Assembly (NCBI GenBank): GCA_900016675.1
Contig: LN483070.1
Coordinates: forward strand, 1,054,001-1,118,000
DNA: 64,000 nt
Source: Arthrobacter saudimassiliensis
Lineage (GTDB): Bacteria > Actinomycetota > Actinomycetes > Actinomycetales > Micrococcaceae
Direction: 5' to 3'
Shown here: positions 37,736 through 45,472 of the stretch, piece by piece
Position numbering within the stretch: position 1 is the first letter of the stretch
How the letters are laid out: every line of letters starts with the position of its first letter
Made by a program: the position numbers and the translations under genes
Notes under the pieces: generated by a model
Told to the model about the DNA's origin: nothing
Seen by the model: the letters and a program-made list of their open reading frames with translations, nothing else
Database searches by the model: none

Positions 37736-38185
37736 TCAGTTGACGGGTCCGGTGAACTTTTCGCCCGGGCCCTTGCCCGGGGCATCCTGGATGACCGACG
37801 CCTCGCGGAAGGCCAGCTGCAGGGAGCGCAGGCCGTCACGCAACGGGCCGGCGTGCTGGCTGCCGATCTCGGGTGCCGCGGCGGTGACCAGGCCGGCCAG
37901 CGCGGTGATCAGCTTGCGGGCCTCATCGAGGTCCTTGAGCTCTTCGGCGTCCGGGCCCTCGGCGAGGCCGCACTTGACGGCCGCCGCGCTCATCAGGTGG
38001 ACGGCGGTGGTGGTGATGACTTCGACGGCGGCCACCTCGGCGATGTCGCGCATCTGCTCGGCGACGGCGCGCTCGGCGGCTGCCTGCTCCGCGGCTTCGC
38101 GGGCTGCGTCGCCGGCCGGCTCCGAGGATTCGGGGAAGGCATGGCGGGAGGATCCGCCTGCCGGATTGCTCTGTGGGGTACTCAT
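37736..38185 (-). CDS. DUF1844 protein
   Basis: 149 residues, family DUF1844, an actinobacterial protein normally encoded just before infC on the opposite strand. The Glu/Ala-rich first half is followed by the conserved VITTTAVHLMSAAAVKCGL and DLDEARKLITALAGLVTAAAPE, which look like two amphipathic helices. Its function is unknown; the fixed position beside translation genes is the only clue. Confidence 0.85.
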   Translation of the reverse strand: MSTPQSNPAGGSSRHAFPESSEPAGDAAREAAEQAAAERAVAEQMRDIAEVAAVEVITTTAVHLMSAAAVKCGLAEGPDAEELKDLDEARKLITALAGLVTAAAPEIGSQHAGPLRDGLRSLQLAFREASVIQDAPGKGPGEKFTGPVN

Positions 38186-38417
38186 ACTGGTAAGCTTGTC
38201 ACAGACCAGCCGATCGCCGGTATTTTTGGTGCCCCTGCGGGTATCGGAGAACGGCGGCCGGTTTGCAAGCGGAGACTCCTCCCACCCGCGTCAGCCCGAG
38301 CCGTTTCGGCCGGAGTTGCCGGGTTCAGGTCGGCCCTGCGGCCAGCATCGCGGTGAACCAACGTTCGCCTCTGAAGCGCCGCGGGTAGGCACCGTCCGGG
38401 ACGGGGCAGCCGATCAG

Positions 38418-38459
38418 AGGCCTCCGATTGCGCGTGCAATGTGGAGGCCTTCTTCATTT
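38418..38459 (+). promoter_or_regulatory. Candidate attenuator in the infC leader
   Basis: In the 313-bp gap before infC a hairpin pairs 38418-38425 with 38443-38450 (8 bp) and, inside it, ATTGC with GCAAT around a GCGT loop. It is followed by tcttcattt, the only T-rich tail of its kind I noticed here. It ends 49 bp before the infC start codon. This is what an attenuator in the leader of a ribosomal operon would look like; a matching anti-terminator is not obvious. The rest of the gap (38186-38417) shows no gene. Confidence 0.55.
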
Positions 38460-38498
38460 GCAGGCGGCTGCCGTACCCAGACAAACAGGAGCTGAAAC

Positions 38499-39542
38499 AT
38501 TAGCGAGCCAAGAATCAATGATCGCATCCGCGTCCCCGAGGTGCGGCTGGTAGGGCCGGCCGGCGAACAGGTGGGAGTGGTGCGTATTGAAGACGCCCTG
38601 CGCCTTGCAGCCGAGTCCGATCTGGATCTTGTCGAGGTGGCGCCGCAGGCCAAGCCGCCGGTTTGCAAACTAATGGACTACGGCAAGTACAAGTACGAAG
38701 CCGCCGTCAAGGCCCGTGAGGCCCGGAAGAACCAGACCAACACGGTGCTGAAGGAAATCCGGTTCCGCCTCAAGATCGACACCCACGACTACGAGACGAA
38801 GCGCGGCCACGCCATCCGCTTCCTCGCCGCCGGGGACAAGGTCAAGGCCATGATCCAGTTCCGCGGCCGTGAGCAGCAGCGCCCCGAAATGGGCATCCGG
38901 CTGCTCCAGAAGTTCGCCGATGACGTGGCCGAGGTCGGCGTCGTGGAGTCCGCTCCGCGCATCGACGGACGCAACATGGTCATGGTGATCGGTCCGCTGA
39001 AGAACAAGGCGGAGGCCAAGGCCGAAGCCCGCCGCACCGCCCAGAAGGAAGAGGCCAAGAGCGGCCGCGCGTCCCGCGTCGACACCTCCGGTGCCGAGGC
39101 TCCCATGACGCAGAGCCTGGCGGACCTGATCCCGGGCGGCCTGCGCCTGGGTACCGGCAGCGGTGAAGCGCCGCAGCGTCCCGCAGCCTCGGCCCCGGCC
39201 CAGGCACCCGCGGCGGCGCAGGCACCGGCACGGACCGAAGCCGAGCGGAGCACCACCAGCGCCGCGCGGACCGAGTCCGCTGCCAAGGCTCCGGCTCCCC
39301 GTGCGGCTGCCCCCAGGGCGCAGGCTCCCCGTGCGGCGGCGCCGAAGGCTGCTCCGGCCCCGCGGCCGGCGGCGGATGCCGCCCCGGCACCCGCTCCGAA
39401 GCCGACGCCGGCTCCGAAGCCCACCGCGATGCCCAAGCCTTCGGCCATGAAGCCGGCCCCGCGCCCCAAGCCGCAGGGCGCACCCAAGCCCGGTGGCCGA
39501 CCCGCCCCGCGCAGCCAGAGCAAGCCGGACGCCGCGGAGTAA
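38499..39542 (+). CDS. infC: Translation initiation factor IF-3, ATT start, long C-terminal tail
   Basis: IF-3 keeps the 30S subunit free and checks initiator tRNA. I set the start at ATT 38499 because the protein then begins with the family N-terminus [23 protein letters not shown] stands 8 bp before it, and infC uses AUU in many bacteria so that IF-3 can limit its own synthesis. A GTG at 38541 would cut off 14 conserved residues. The total is 347 residues: both IF-3 domains fill 1-175, then comes a 170-residue tail of Ala, Pro and Lys with no predicted fold. IF-3 is usually about 180 residues. Confidence 0.93.
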   Translation: MSEPRINDRIRVPEVRLVGPAGEQVGVVRIEDALRLAAESDLDLVEVAPQAKPPVCKLMDYGKYKYEAAVKAREARKNQTNTVLKEIRFRLKIDTHDYETKRGHAIRFLAAGDKVKAMIQFRGREQQRPEMGIRLLQKFADDVAEVGVVESAPRIDGRNMVMVIGPLKNKAEAKAEARRTAQKEEAKSGRASRVDTSGAEAPMTQSLADLIPGGLRLGTGSGEAPQRPAASAPAQAPAAAQAPARTEAERSTTSAARTESAAKAPAPRAAAPRAQAPRAAAPKAAPAPRPAADAAPAPAPKPTPAPKPTAMPKPSAMKPAPRPKPQGAPKPGGRPAPRSQSKPDAAE

Positions 39543-39655
39543 CACCCGCGCTGCTCCGCCGGCCCAGCCTGGCAGTTCAGTAAACCCTGACGCCCCTCAC
39601 AGGGCGTTCAAAGCCCCGCGGTCCGCCGCGGAAACCATTAAGGAGATCGGTTCCC

Positions 39656-39850
39656 ATGCCGAAGATGAAGACCCACAGCGGCGCCAAGAAGCGTTTCAAG
39701 CTCACCGGTTCCGGCAAGCTCAAGCGCCAGCAGGCCAACCGCCGTCACTACCTGGAGCACAAGTCCAGCACCCTGACCCGCCGCCTGGCCTCCGACCAGA
39801 TCGTCGCCCCGGCGGACGCCAAGGTCATCAAGAAGATGCTGGGCAAGTAA
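39656..39850 (+). CDS. rpmI: Ribosomal protein L35
   Basis: 64 residues, strongly basic, of normal length: [20 protein letters not shown] at the start and VIKKMLGK at the end. AAGGAG stands about 11 bp before the ATG. Middle gene of the classical infC-rpmI-rplT operon. Confidence 0.98.
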   Translation: MPKMKTHSGAKKRFKLTGSGKLKRQQANRRHYLEHKSSTLTRRLASDQIVAPADAKVIKKMLGK

Positions 39851-39956
39851 GCCCTTCTTCCTTCGGCGGCGGAAGCCGCCACCCACTATTCACCATTCGT
39901 TCCCGCCCCCGGCCACGCCGTGAAGGGTCCGGGAACAGCAGATAAGGAGTACGCAC

Positions 39957-40595
39957 GTGGCACGTGTGAAGCGGGCGATCAACGCCCAGAAGAAGCGCCG
40001 GGTAATTCTTGAGCGCGCCAAGGGCTACCGGGGCCAGCGTTCGCGCCTGGTCCGTAAGGCCAAGGAGCAGCTGCTGCACTCGTACGTGTACAGCTACAAC
40101 GACCGCCGCAAGCGCAAGGGTGACTTCCGCCGCCTGTGGATCCAGCGCATCAACGCTGCCTCCCGCGCCAACGGCCTGACCTACAACCGCCTGATCCAGG
40201 GCCTGAAGGCCGCTGAGGTCGAGGTCGACCGCCGCATGCTGGCAGAGCTGGCCGTCAACGACGCCAACGCCTTCGCCACCCTGGTCCAGGTTGCCAAGGA
40301 CGCCCTGCCCGCCGACACCTCGGCCAAGGCCGCTCCGGCCGCCGCTGCTGCCGTCGCCGCACCGGCTCCGAAGACCGCTGCCGCTCCCGCTGCTGACGCC
40401 GGCTTCAAGGCCTCCGAGGGCGAGGCTCCCGAGGGCTACGTCATCAAGGGTGCCGCCACCGGCAAGTACCACGTTCCGGGTTCCACCTGGTACGAGCAGA
40501 CCGTTGCCGAGTACTGGTTCAACTCCGTTGAGGCCGCCAAGGCCGCCGGCCTCGAGCCGGCAGGCGGCGAAGCCCGCCAGAAGTTCCAGGGATAA
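39957..40595 (+). CDS. rplT: Ribosomal protein L20 with extra C-terminal domain
   Basis: Residues 1-118 are a normal L20 ([39 protein letters not shown]), which binds 23S rRNA early in 50S assembly. The protein does not stop there: a 30-residue Ala/Pro linker leads to a compact tail of about 60 residues with [20 protein letters not shown] and [19 protein letters not shown]. This tail resembles the small 'IKGN..YH.PG...Y' domain (sunset-type) attached to various actinobacterial secreted and ribosomal proteins. The total of 212 residues compares with about 118-127 in most bacteria. GTG start, ribosome site AAGGAG. Confidence 0.95.
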   Translation: MARVKRAINAQKKRRVILERAKGYRGQRSRLVRKAKEQLLHSYVYSYNDRRKRKGDFRRLWIQRINAASRANGLTYNRLIQGLKAAEVEVDRRMLAELAVNDANAFATLVQVAKDALPADTSAKAAPAAAAAVAAPAPKTAAAPAADAGFKASEGEAPEGYVIKGAATGKYHVPGSTWYEQTVAEYWFNSVEAAKAAGLEPAGGEARQKFQG

Positions 40596-40607
40596 GTCCT
40601 CGAACGC

Positions 40608-41549
40608 ATGAGCATCGACGGGCGCCCGCAGGCTCCGCTGCTTTCCAACCCCCGGGCTGACCGGGTGAAGGAGGTGGCGCGGCTTGCCGGGCGCCCGTCG
40701 CGCTTAAAGACCGGCACCTTCCTGGCCGAAGGGCCGCAGGCCGTCCGTGAGGCGCTGTCCGCGCACCGCGCAGCCGCGGCCGCCGGCGGCCCCGCCGTCG
40801 TGGCGCAGGTCTACGCGACCGGTGCCTGCCTGGACCGGCTGCCCGAACTGGCCGATCTGGCGCGCGGCCTGCCGCTGCGCCTGGCCACCGACGAGGTCCT
40901 GGCCGCCATGGCCGACACCGTCAACCCGCAGGGCATCGTGGCGGTCTGCCACATCCCTTCGCCGCGGCTGGAGGACGTGCTCGACGCCGGTGCCCGCCTG
41001 ATCGCCGTCCTGTGCGAAGTGCGGGATCCCGGCAATGCCGGCACCATCCTCCGCGCCGCCGATTCCGCCGGCGCGGACGCCGTCGTGCTCACCCGCAGCA
41101 GCGTCGACATCCACAATCCCAAGGCCGTGCGGTCCACCGCCGGCTCCCTGTTCCACCTCCCGGTGATTACCGGCCAGGACTTTGACGTCCTCGTCGGGCA
41201 GCTGCGCGAACGTGGCATCACCCTGCTGGCCGCCGACGGTTACGGCAGCGCCGACCTCGACGTCCTGCAGGACGAAGCCGCCCTCCGCCGGCTGGCCTTC
41301 CGGGACGCCGGCACCGGATCCGGCATGGACGCCATCGATCCCGCCGGTGAGGCACCGGGCTCGGGCCCCCGGCTCGAGGCGGCGACGGCCTGGCTCTTCG
41401 GCAACGAAGCCCAGGGCCTGTCCGACGCCGAGCTGGCCGCTGCGGACCACCGGGTCGCCGTACCCATTTACGGCGAGGCCGAGAGCCTCAACGTCGGCAC
41501 CGCCGCCACCGTGTGCCTCTACGCCTCCGCCCGCGCACAGCGCCGCTAA
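40608..41549 (+). CDS. SpoU/TrmH-family RNA 2'-O-methyltransferase
   Basis: 313 residues. The knot-fold motifs are seen: LCEVRDPGNAGTILRAADSAGA (motif 1) near residue 133, the WLFGNEAQGLS motif 2 near 265, and VPIYGEAESLNVGTAATVCLY (motif 3) near the C-terminus. An N-terminal substrate-binding domain (residues 10-115) precedes it. The exact target, tRNA or 23S rRNA, cannot be told. Placement right after rplT is common in Actinobacteria, before pheS in many of them. Confidence 0.9.
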   Translation: MSIDGRPQAPLLSNPRADRVKEVARLAGRPSRLKTGTFLAEGPQAVREALSAHRAAAAAGGPAVVAQVYATGACLDRLPELADLARGLPLRLATDEVLAAMADTVNPQGIVAVCHIPSPRLEDVLDAGARLIAVLCEVRDPGNAGTILRAADSAGADAVVLTRSSVDIHNPKAVRSTAGSLFHLPVITGQDFDVLVGQLRERGITLLAADGYGSADLDVLQDEAALRRLAFRDAGTGSGMDAIDPAGEAPGSGPRLEAATAWLFGNEAQGLSDAELAAADHRVAVPIYGEAESLNVGTAATVCLYASARAQRR

Positions 41550-41575
41550 CGCCCGCGCTCATCCCCGCCGCCAGG

Positions 41576-41607
41576 GAAGACGGCCGCCGCATCGGCCGGC
41601 CGTCTTC
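41576..41607. terminator. Hairpin after the SpoU methyltransferase
   Basis: An 11-bp perfect stem (41576-41586 with 41597-41607) with a 10-base loop, followed by a short run with several T. It separates this gene from the convergent MFS gene. Confidence 0.7.
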
Positions 41608-41656
41608 GGTTGCTGTCCATCCGGCCCATCATCTTCGGGCGCGGCCCCGCCTGCGT

Positions 41657-42901
41657 TCAGCGGGCGGACGGCCCGCCTGCCGCAGCGGGCTTCACCGCGT
41701 CGCCAGCATCCGGCCGGCGTCGCTCCAGCAGGCCGCTGAACAGCGCCACGGCCAGGCCCAACACGGCCAGGCCCGCCCCCACCAGCGCCGGCGACCGGTA
41801 TCCCCAGCCCCAGGCGATGACGACGCCGCCCACGAACGCGCCCAGCGCGTTGGCCATGTTCAGGGCGGCATGGTTCAGGGACGACGCCAGCGACTGCGCT
41901 CCCGGGGAGACATCCAGCAGGCGGGTCTGCAGCGGGGGCACCAGCATCGACCCGATCAGGCCGACCAGGAAGACGAAGACCAGCGCGGGGATCCGGTACT
42001 GCACCAGCCACGCGTAGCCGAGCAGGATGAGCACCGTCGCGGCCAGCACGGCGCAGATGCTGCCGAGCACGTTGCGGTCGGCAATCCAGCCGCCGATGAC
42101 GTTGCCGGCCACCTGCCCGACGCCGTAGAGGCCCACGATGAGCGGAAGAGCCGACGTCGGGAAGCCGGCCAGGTCCGTCATGGTGGGGGAGATGTAGGTG
42201 TAGACGGCGAAGAAGCCGCCGAAGCCGACGGTGCCGATCAGCAGGGCCAGCCAGACCTGGACCCGGCGCAGCGCCCCGAGCTCGCGGCGGATGCTTGCGT
42301 CCGGGTGCGCCGCCTCATAGGGAATCCGCCGGGCGGTGAGGACGACGGTGAGGGCGCCCAGGCCGGCCACCACCACGAACATCCAGCGCCAGCCGGCGGT
42401 CTGTCCCAGCCAGGTGGCCGCGGGAACGCCGACGACGTTGGCAATGCTCAGGCCCAGCATCACCATCGAGATGGCCTGCGCGCGCCTGGTGGGACTCACG
42501 AGGGAAGCGGCGATGACGGCGGCCACGCCGAAGAACGCCCCGTGCGGCAGCCCGGAGATGAATCGGGTGACCAGCAGCCAGCCGTAATCGGGAGCGAAGA
42601 AGGAGGAGAGGTTGCCGAGGGTGAAGAGCATCATGAGCCCCACGGCAAGGTTCTTCCGCGGCAGCCTGGCCCCCAGGGCGGCCAGCAGCGGAGCGCCGAC
42701 GACGACGCCGAGGGCATAGGCGGAGATGACCGCGCCGCCCTCCGGCACCGATACGCCAAGGTCGGCGACCATCTCCTGCAGCAGGCCCATGATGGCGAAC
42801 TCGGTGGTGCCGATGGCGAACCCGCCGACGGCCAGGGCAAAGATGGCGAGTCCGACGCCGGAGGGGGCAGCGGGGCGGGCGGCTGGTGCAGGGCGGGGCA
42901 T
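41657..42901 (-). CDS. MFS transporter, DHA1 (AraJ/YdhP-like)
   Basis: 414 residues from ATG 42901 with about twelve helices. GFAIGTTEFAIMGLLQEMV in helix 1 and GARLPRKNLAVGLMM in loop 2-3 are typical of DHA1 efflux proteins of the AraJ/YdhP group, as is FISGLPHGAFFGVAAVIAA in helix 4. An in-frame ATG at 43000 would add 33 polar residues, but a TAGGCT -10 box overlaps that start on the minus strand, so a leader of about 95 bases and ATG 42901 (or GTG 42913) is more likely. The substrate is unknown; no regulator is adjacent. Confidence 0.85.
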   Translation of the reverse strand: MPRPAPAARPAAPSGVGLAIFALAVGGFAIGTTEFAIMGLLQEMVADLGVSVPEGGAVISAYALGVVVGAPLLAALGARLPRKNLAVGLMMLFTLGNLSSFFAPDYGWLLVTRFISGLPHGAFFGVAAVIAASLVSPTRRAQAISMVMLGLSIANVVGVPAATWLGQTAGWRWMFVVVAGLGALTVVLTARRIPYEAAHPDASIRRELGALRRVQVWLALLIGTVGFGGFFAVYTYISPTMTDLAGFPTSALPLIVGLYGVGQVAGNVIGGWIADRNVLGSICAVLAATVLILLGYAWLVQYRIPALVFVFLVGLIGSMLVPPLQTRLLDVSPGAQSLASSLNHAALNMANALGAFVGGVVIAWGWGYRSPALVGAGLAVLGLAVALFSGLLERRRPDAGDAVKPAAAGGPSAR

Positions 42902-43143
42902 AGGTACTTTCACGGTCGACGGCGTCCTGCGGGCAGGGCATGGCCGGGCGCCGTCAGGAGTGGGGGAACAGTGCGGCTCCGCTGCCGTCGCTGCACTCAT
43001 CAGCCTAGCGGAGGCGCCCCCGCCGGACGGAACCGGGTGACGGACCGTCAGCGCCCCCTCCGGCGGCCCCGACGCCGCCCCGACGGCGCAAGGCGGGGCG
43101 CCCGGCCTTGTGCTGCGCGCCCGGCCCGGGTACCTGTGTCAGG

Positions 43144-43942
43144 GTGGAGAACCTCGATCCGGCGTCCCTGGTGGCCCCGCTGCGGCGTGCCGGGTGTGTC
43201 TTTGCCGAAGAGGAAGCCCGGGTGCTGGCCGGTCACGCGGCGTCCGGCCCTGAACTTGAGGCCATGCTGGAGCGCCGTACCGGCGGCGAACCGCTGGAGC
43301 ACATCGTGGGCTGGTGCGCCTTCTTCGGCCTGCGGCCGGTGGTGGCGCCCGGCGTGTTCGTGCCGCGGCGGCGCACGGAGTTCCTCGCCGAAGGCACGGT
43401 GCGGGCACTGGCCGGGCGGACCGGCGCGAACCTGGTGGAGCTGTGCTGCGGCACCGGCGCGGTTGCCATGGCGGCGATGGCCCGCGCCGCTCCCGGATGC
43501 CTCGCGTCGGTCCATGCGGTGGACATCCTTCCCGCCGCCGTGGCCAGCGCGCGCCGGAACCTGCCCGACGCCGTCGTCCTCGAGGGGGACCTGTGGCAGG
43601 CCCTGCCGCACGGTCTTCGCGGCCGCGTCGACGTGGCCGTGGCCAACGCCCCCTACGTCCCCACGGCCCGGCTGCCCACCCTTCCGCAGGAGGCGCGGTC
43701 ATGAACCGGCCGTCACGCACGACGGCGGCCCTGACGGCCTCGCCGTGATCAGCCGGGTGGTGGCCGGGGCACCGGACTGGCTGGCCCCCGCAGGCCAGCT
43801 GCTGCTCGAATGCGAAGGGCGCCACAGCCCGGCGGTCCGCAGGATGCTGCAGGCGGCGGGCCTGAGCGCCCGGATCACCCGCTGCGCTGCCCGGGAGGCG
43901 ACCGTGCTCATCGGCACCCGGCCGAGGCCGGCAGGGTCCTGA
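43144..43942 (+). pseudogene. PrmC-like glutamine N5-methyltransferase, frameshifted at a TGA
   Basis: The first frame (43144-43704) encodes a PrmC-related methyltransferase: the N-terminal helical part, then PGVFVPRRRTEFL, LVELCCGTGAVAMAAM (SAM motif) and VANAPYVPT in place of NPPY, which marks the paralogous 'putative protein N5-glutamine methyltransferase' group. It ends in QEARS and TGA. The rest of the fold (HEPAVTHDGGPDGLAVISRV... to TRPRPAG) continues without a stop in the +1 frame to 43942. Skipping one base after CGG at about 43699 joins the two. Codon use stays normal on both sides, so this is a very recent mutation, a sequencing error, or programmed shifting. Start GTG 43144. Confidence 0.75.
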
Positions 43943-44008
43943 AACGGGCCGGTCCCGGTGACCGTCCGGCGCCCGCGCGGCTCCTGTTGCCCCGCGTAGA
44001 CTTCTCGA

Positions 44009-44476
44009 ATGCCTTCCGATGCCCCTGAGACCCTGCCCGCGGTCCCCGCAGTCCTCATCCAGGTGGTGGGGGCCGCCATCGTCGACTCCCTCGCCGAGCC
44101 GGCGATGATGCTGGCGGCCCGCCGCAGCGCCCCGCCGGCGCTGGCCGGCCTGTGGGAGTTCCCCGGAGGCAAGGTGGAACCCGGGGAGGGCGCCGAGGCC
44201 GCCCTGGAACGCGAACTGCGCGAAGAGCTGGGAGTCGCCGTCATTCTGGGCCCCGAGGTGCCCGGGCCGACGGCGGCGGGCTGGCCGCTGAACCCGAAGG
44301 CGGCCATGCGGGTCTGGCTGGCCGAGATCCGGGCCGGTGAGGCCCGGCCCCTGCAGGACCACGACGAACTGCGCTGGGTCCCGCTGGAGCGCGCCGAACT
44401 CACCGAACTCGACTGGATTCCTGCGGACTTCCCGATTGTCGACGCGGTCCTGCAGGCCGCCCGGCCCGGGCCCTGA
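44009..44476 (+). CDS. Nudix hydrolase, MutT-like
   Basis: 155 residues. The Nudix box is complete: GGKVEPGEGAEAALERELRE then ELGV, with GLWEFPGG before it, the layout of MutT-type 8-oxo-dGTP hydrolases. An upstream DELRWV segment near residue 120 is also typical. It may clean the nucleotide pool, though many relatives act on other nucleotides. The ATG stands 6 bp after TAGACT (43997-44002), so the mRNA is probably leaderless. Confidence 0.88.
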   Translation: MPSDAPETLPAVPAVLIQVVGAAIVDSLAEPAMMLAARRSAPPALAGLWEFPGGKVEPGEGAEAALERELREELGVAVILGPEVPGPTAAGWPLNPKAAMRVWLAEIRAGEARPLQDHDELRWVPLERAELTELDWIPADFPIVDAVLQAARPGP

Positions 44477-44503
44477 CCTTCCGGCGGACCCGGAGGCGGG
44501 CCG

Positions 44504-44995
44504 TCAGGCCGAGACCAGCAGGCCGTCCATCTGGCTGACCGCCTCCCGAAGGCCCTCCGCCATGCCCATTTCCAGGACCCGCTCCATGTCCTGGCGGGAG
44601 GCATAGGCGGTGCTGATGGTCATGGTGGTGCCGCGGTCCCCGCTCGGGGCCAGCTGCACGGTGGTCGGCATCACCGGGAGCTCAGCGCTCGGCCGCCCGT
44701 CGTCGTCGGCGAAACCATCCTCGAAGGCCAGGGCCACGGGCTCCTCAATGGAGCGCAGGACCCACCAGCCGCGGGCCACAGAGCCGTCGGGTCCGGTCAT
44801 GTGATAGGCCACCTCCCCTCCGGGCCGGAAGTCGAAGCTGTCCACGGTCGCCGGCCAGGTCGGCGGCCCCCACCACCGCTCCAGCAGGCGCGGGTCGGCC
44901 CACAGCTGCCAGACGCGCTCCGGCGGCGCCGGAAGCTCCGCCGTCAGCGTGAGGGAGAGGGAATCGTAGTCTTTCTGCACATCGGTGACGCTCAT
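44504..44995 (-). CDS. SRPBCC (AHSA1-like) domain protein
   Basis: 163 residues with the START-like fold of the Aha1/activator group: LTAELPAPPERVWQLWADPRLLERWWGP at the start, FDFRPGGEVAYHMTGPDG, and GTTMTISTAYASRQDMERVLEMGMAEGL near the end. It probably binds a small hydrophobic ligand. It overlaps the ArsR-type gene by 4 bp and is its operon partner, a very common pairing in which the regulator controls the ligand-binding protein. The ligand is unknown. Confidence 0.88.
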   Translation of the reverse strand: MSVTDVQKDYDSLSLTLTAELPAPPERVWQLWADPRLLERWWGPPTWPATVDSFDFRPGGEVAYHMTGPDGSVARGWWVLRSIEEPVALAFEDGFADDDGRPSAELPVMPTTVQLAPSGDRGTTMTISTAYASRQDMERVLEMGMAEGLREAVSQMDGLLVSA

Positions 44996-45393
44996 GGGAC
45001 CTGTCCTTCCTGGGATTCGGGGCGTGCCCGTTCTTCGTCAGGTGCTGCCCGGCTGTCCGTGAGCAGTGCGTCCATCTGTCCGATGCGCTGCTCCCAGAGG
45101 ACAGCCAGTTCATCCAGTGCCGTGCGGACGGAGCGGAGCCCGGAGGGCAGCGGGCGCACCAGGTGCTCCCGCCCGTGCCGGTGCTTGCTGACGAGGCCGG
45201 CCTTCTCCAGCAGTGCGACGTGCTTTTGCACGGCGGCGAAGCTCAGCGGATAGGCCCGGGCCAGGGCACTGACCGAATGCTCTGCCTGACCCACCCTCCG
45301 CAGGATGTCGCGGCGGGTGGGATCGGCAAGGGCACGGAACAACCGGTCCAGGCTTTCAGCTGCCCCGTCCATCGTTGCCTTCCGTCCACACAT
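44992..45393 (-). CDS. ArsR-family repressor
   Basis: 133 residues with a winged helix: FRALADPTRRDILRRV, then SVSALARAYPLSFAAVQKHVALLEKAGLV (recognition helix), then the wing KHRHGREHLVRP. No cysteine pair of metal sensors is seen, in line with the non-metal group (SdpR-like) that is coupled to SRPBCC proteins. Its operator is visible just upstream. The ATG at 45393 has AAAGGAG about 9 bp before it. Confidence 0.9.
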   Translation of the reverse strand: MCGRKATMDGAAESLDRLFRALADPTRRDILRRVGQAEHSVSALARAYPLSFAAVQKHVALLEKAGLVSKHRHGREHLVRPLPSGLRSVRTALDELAVLWEQRIGQMDALLTDSRAAPDEERARPESQEGQVP

Positions 45394-45409
45394 TCCGGCT
45401 GCTCCTTTC

Positions 45410-45432
45410 TACAACCAGATGGTTGTAGGTTA
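45410..45432 (-). promoter_or_regulatory. Operator and promoter of the ArsR/SRPBCC operon
   Basis: An exact 18-bp palindrome, TACAACCATCTGGTTGTA on the minus strand (45410-45427), has 8-bp arms and a 2-bp centre. The minus-strand -10 box TAACCT (45427-45432) overlaps its upstream edge, so the transcription start would fall inside the palindrome. A dimer of the ArsR protein bound here would block RNA polymerase directly. Confidence 0.8.
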
Positions 45433-45472
45433 GGCCGCGGCCTGACCGTGGACAAGGGGAGCGGGCAGAAAA

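Noticed and set aside
38541-38543. GTG as the infC start
   Set aside because: It would remove conserved IF-3 residues, while ATT 38499 restores them and has a well-placed AGGAG.
42902-43000. 33-residue N-terminal extension of the second MFS transporter
   Set aside because: The extension is polar and unconserved, and its start codon lies at a likely -10 box.
44992-45393. Metal-sensing ArsR
   Set aside because: No cysteine pair or other metal-ligand cluster is present in the sensing helices; the pairing with an SRPBCC gene points to another signal.
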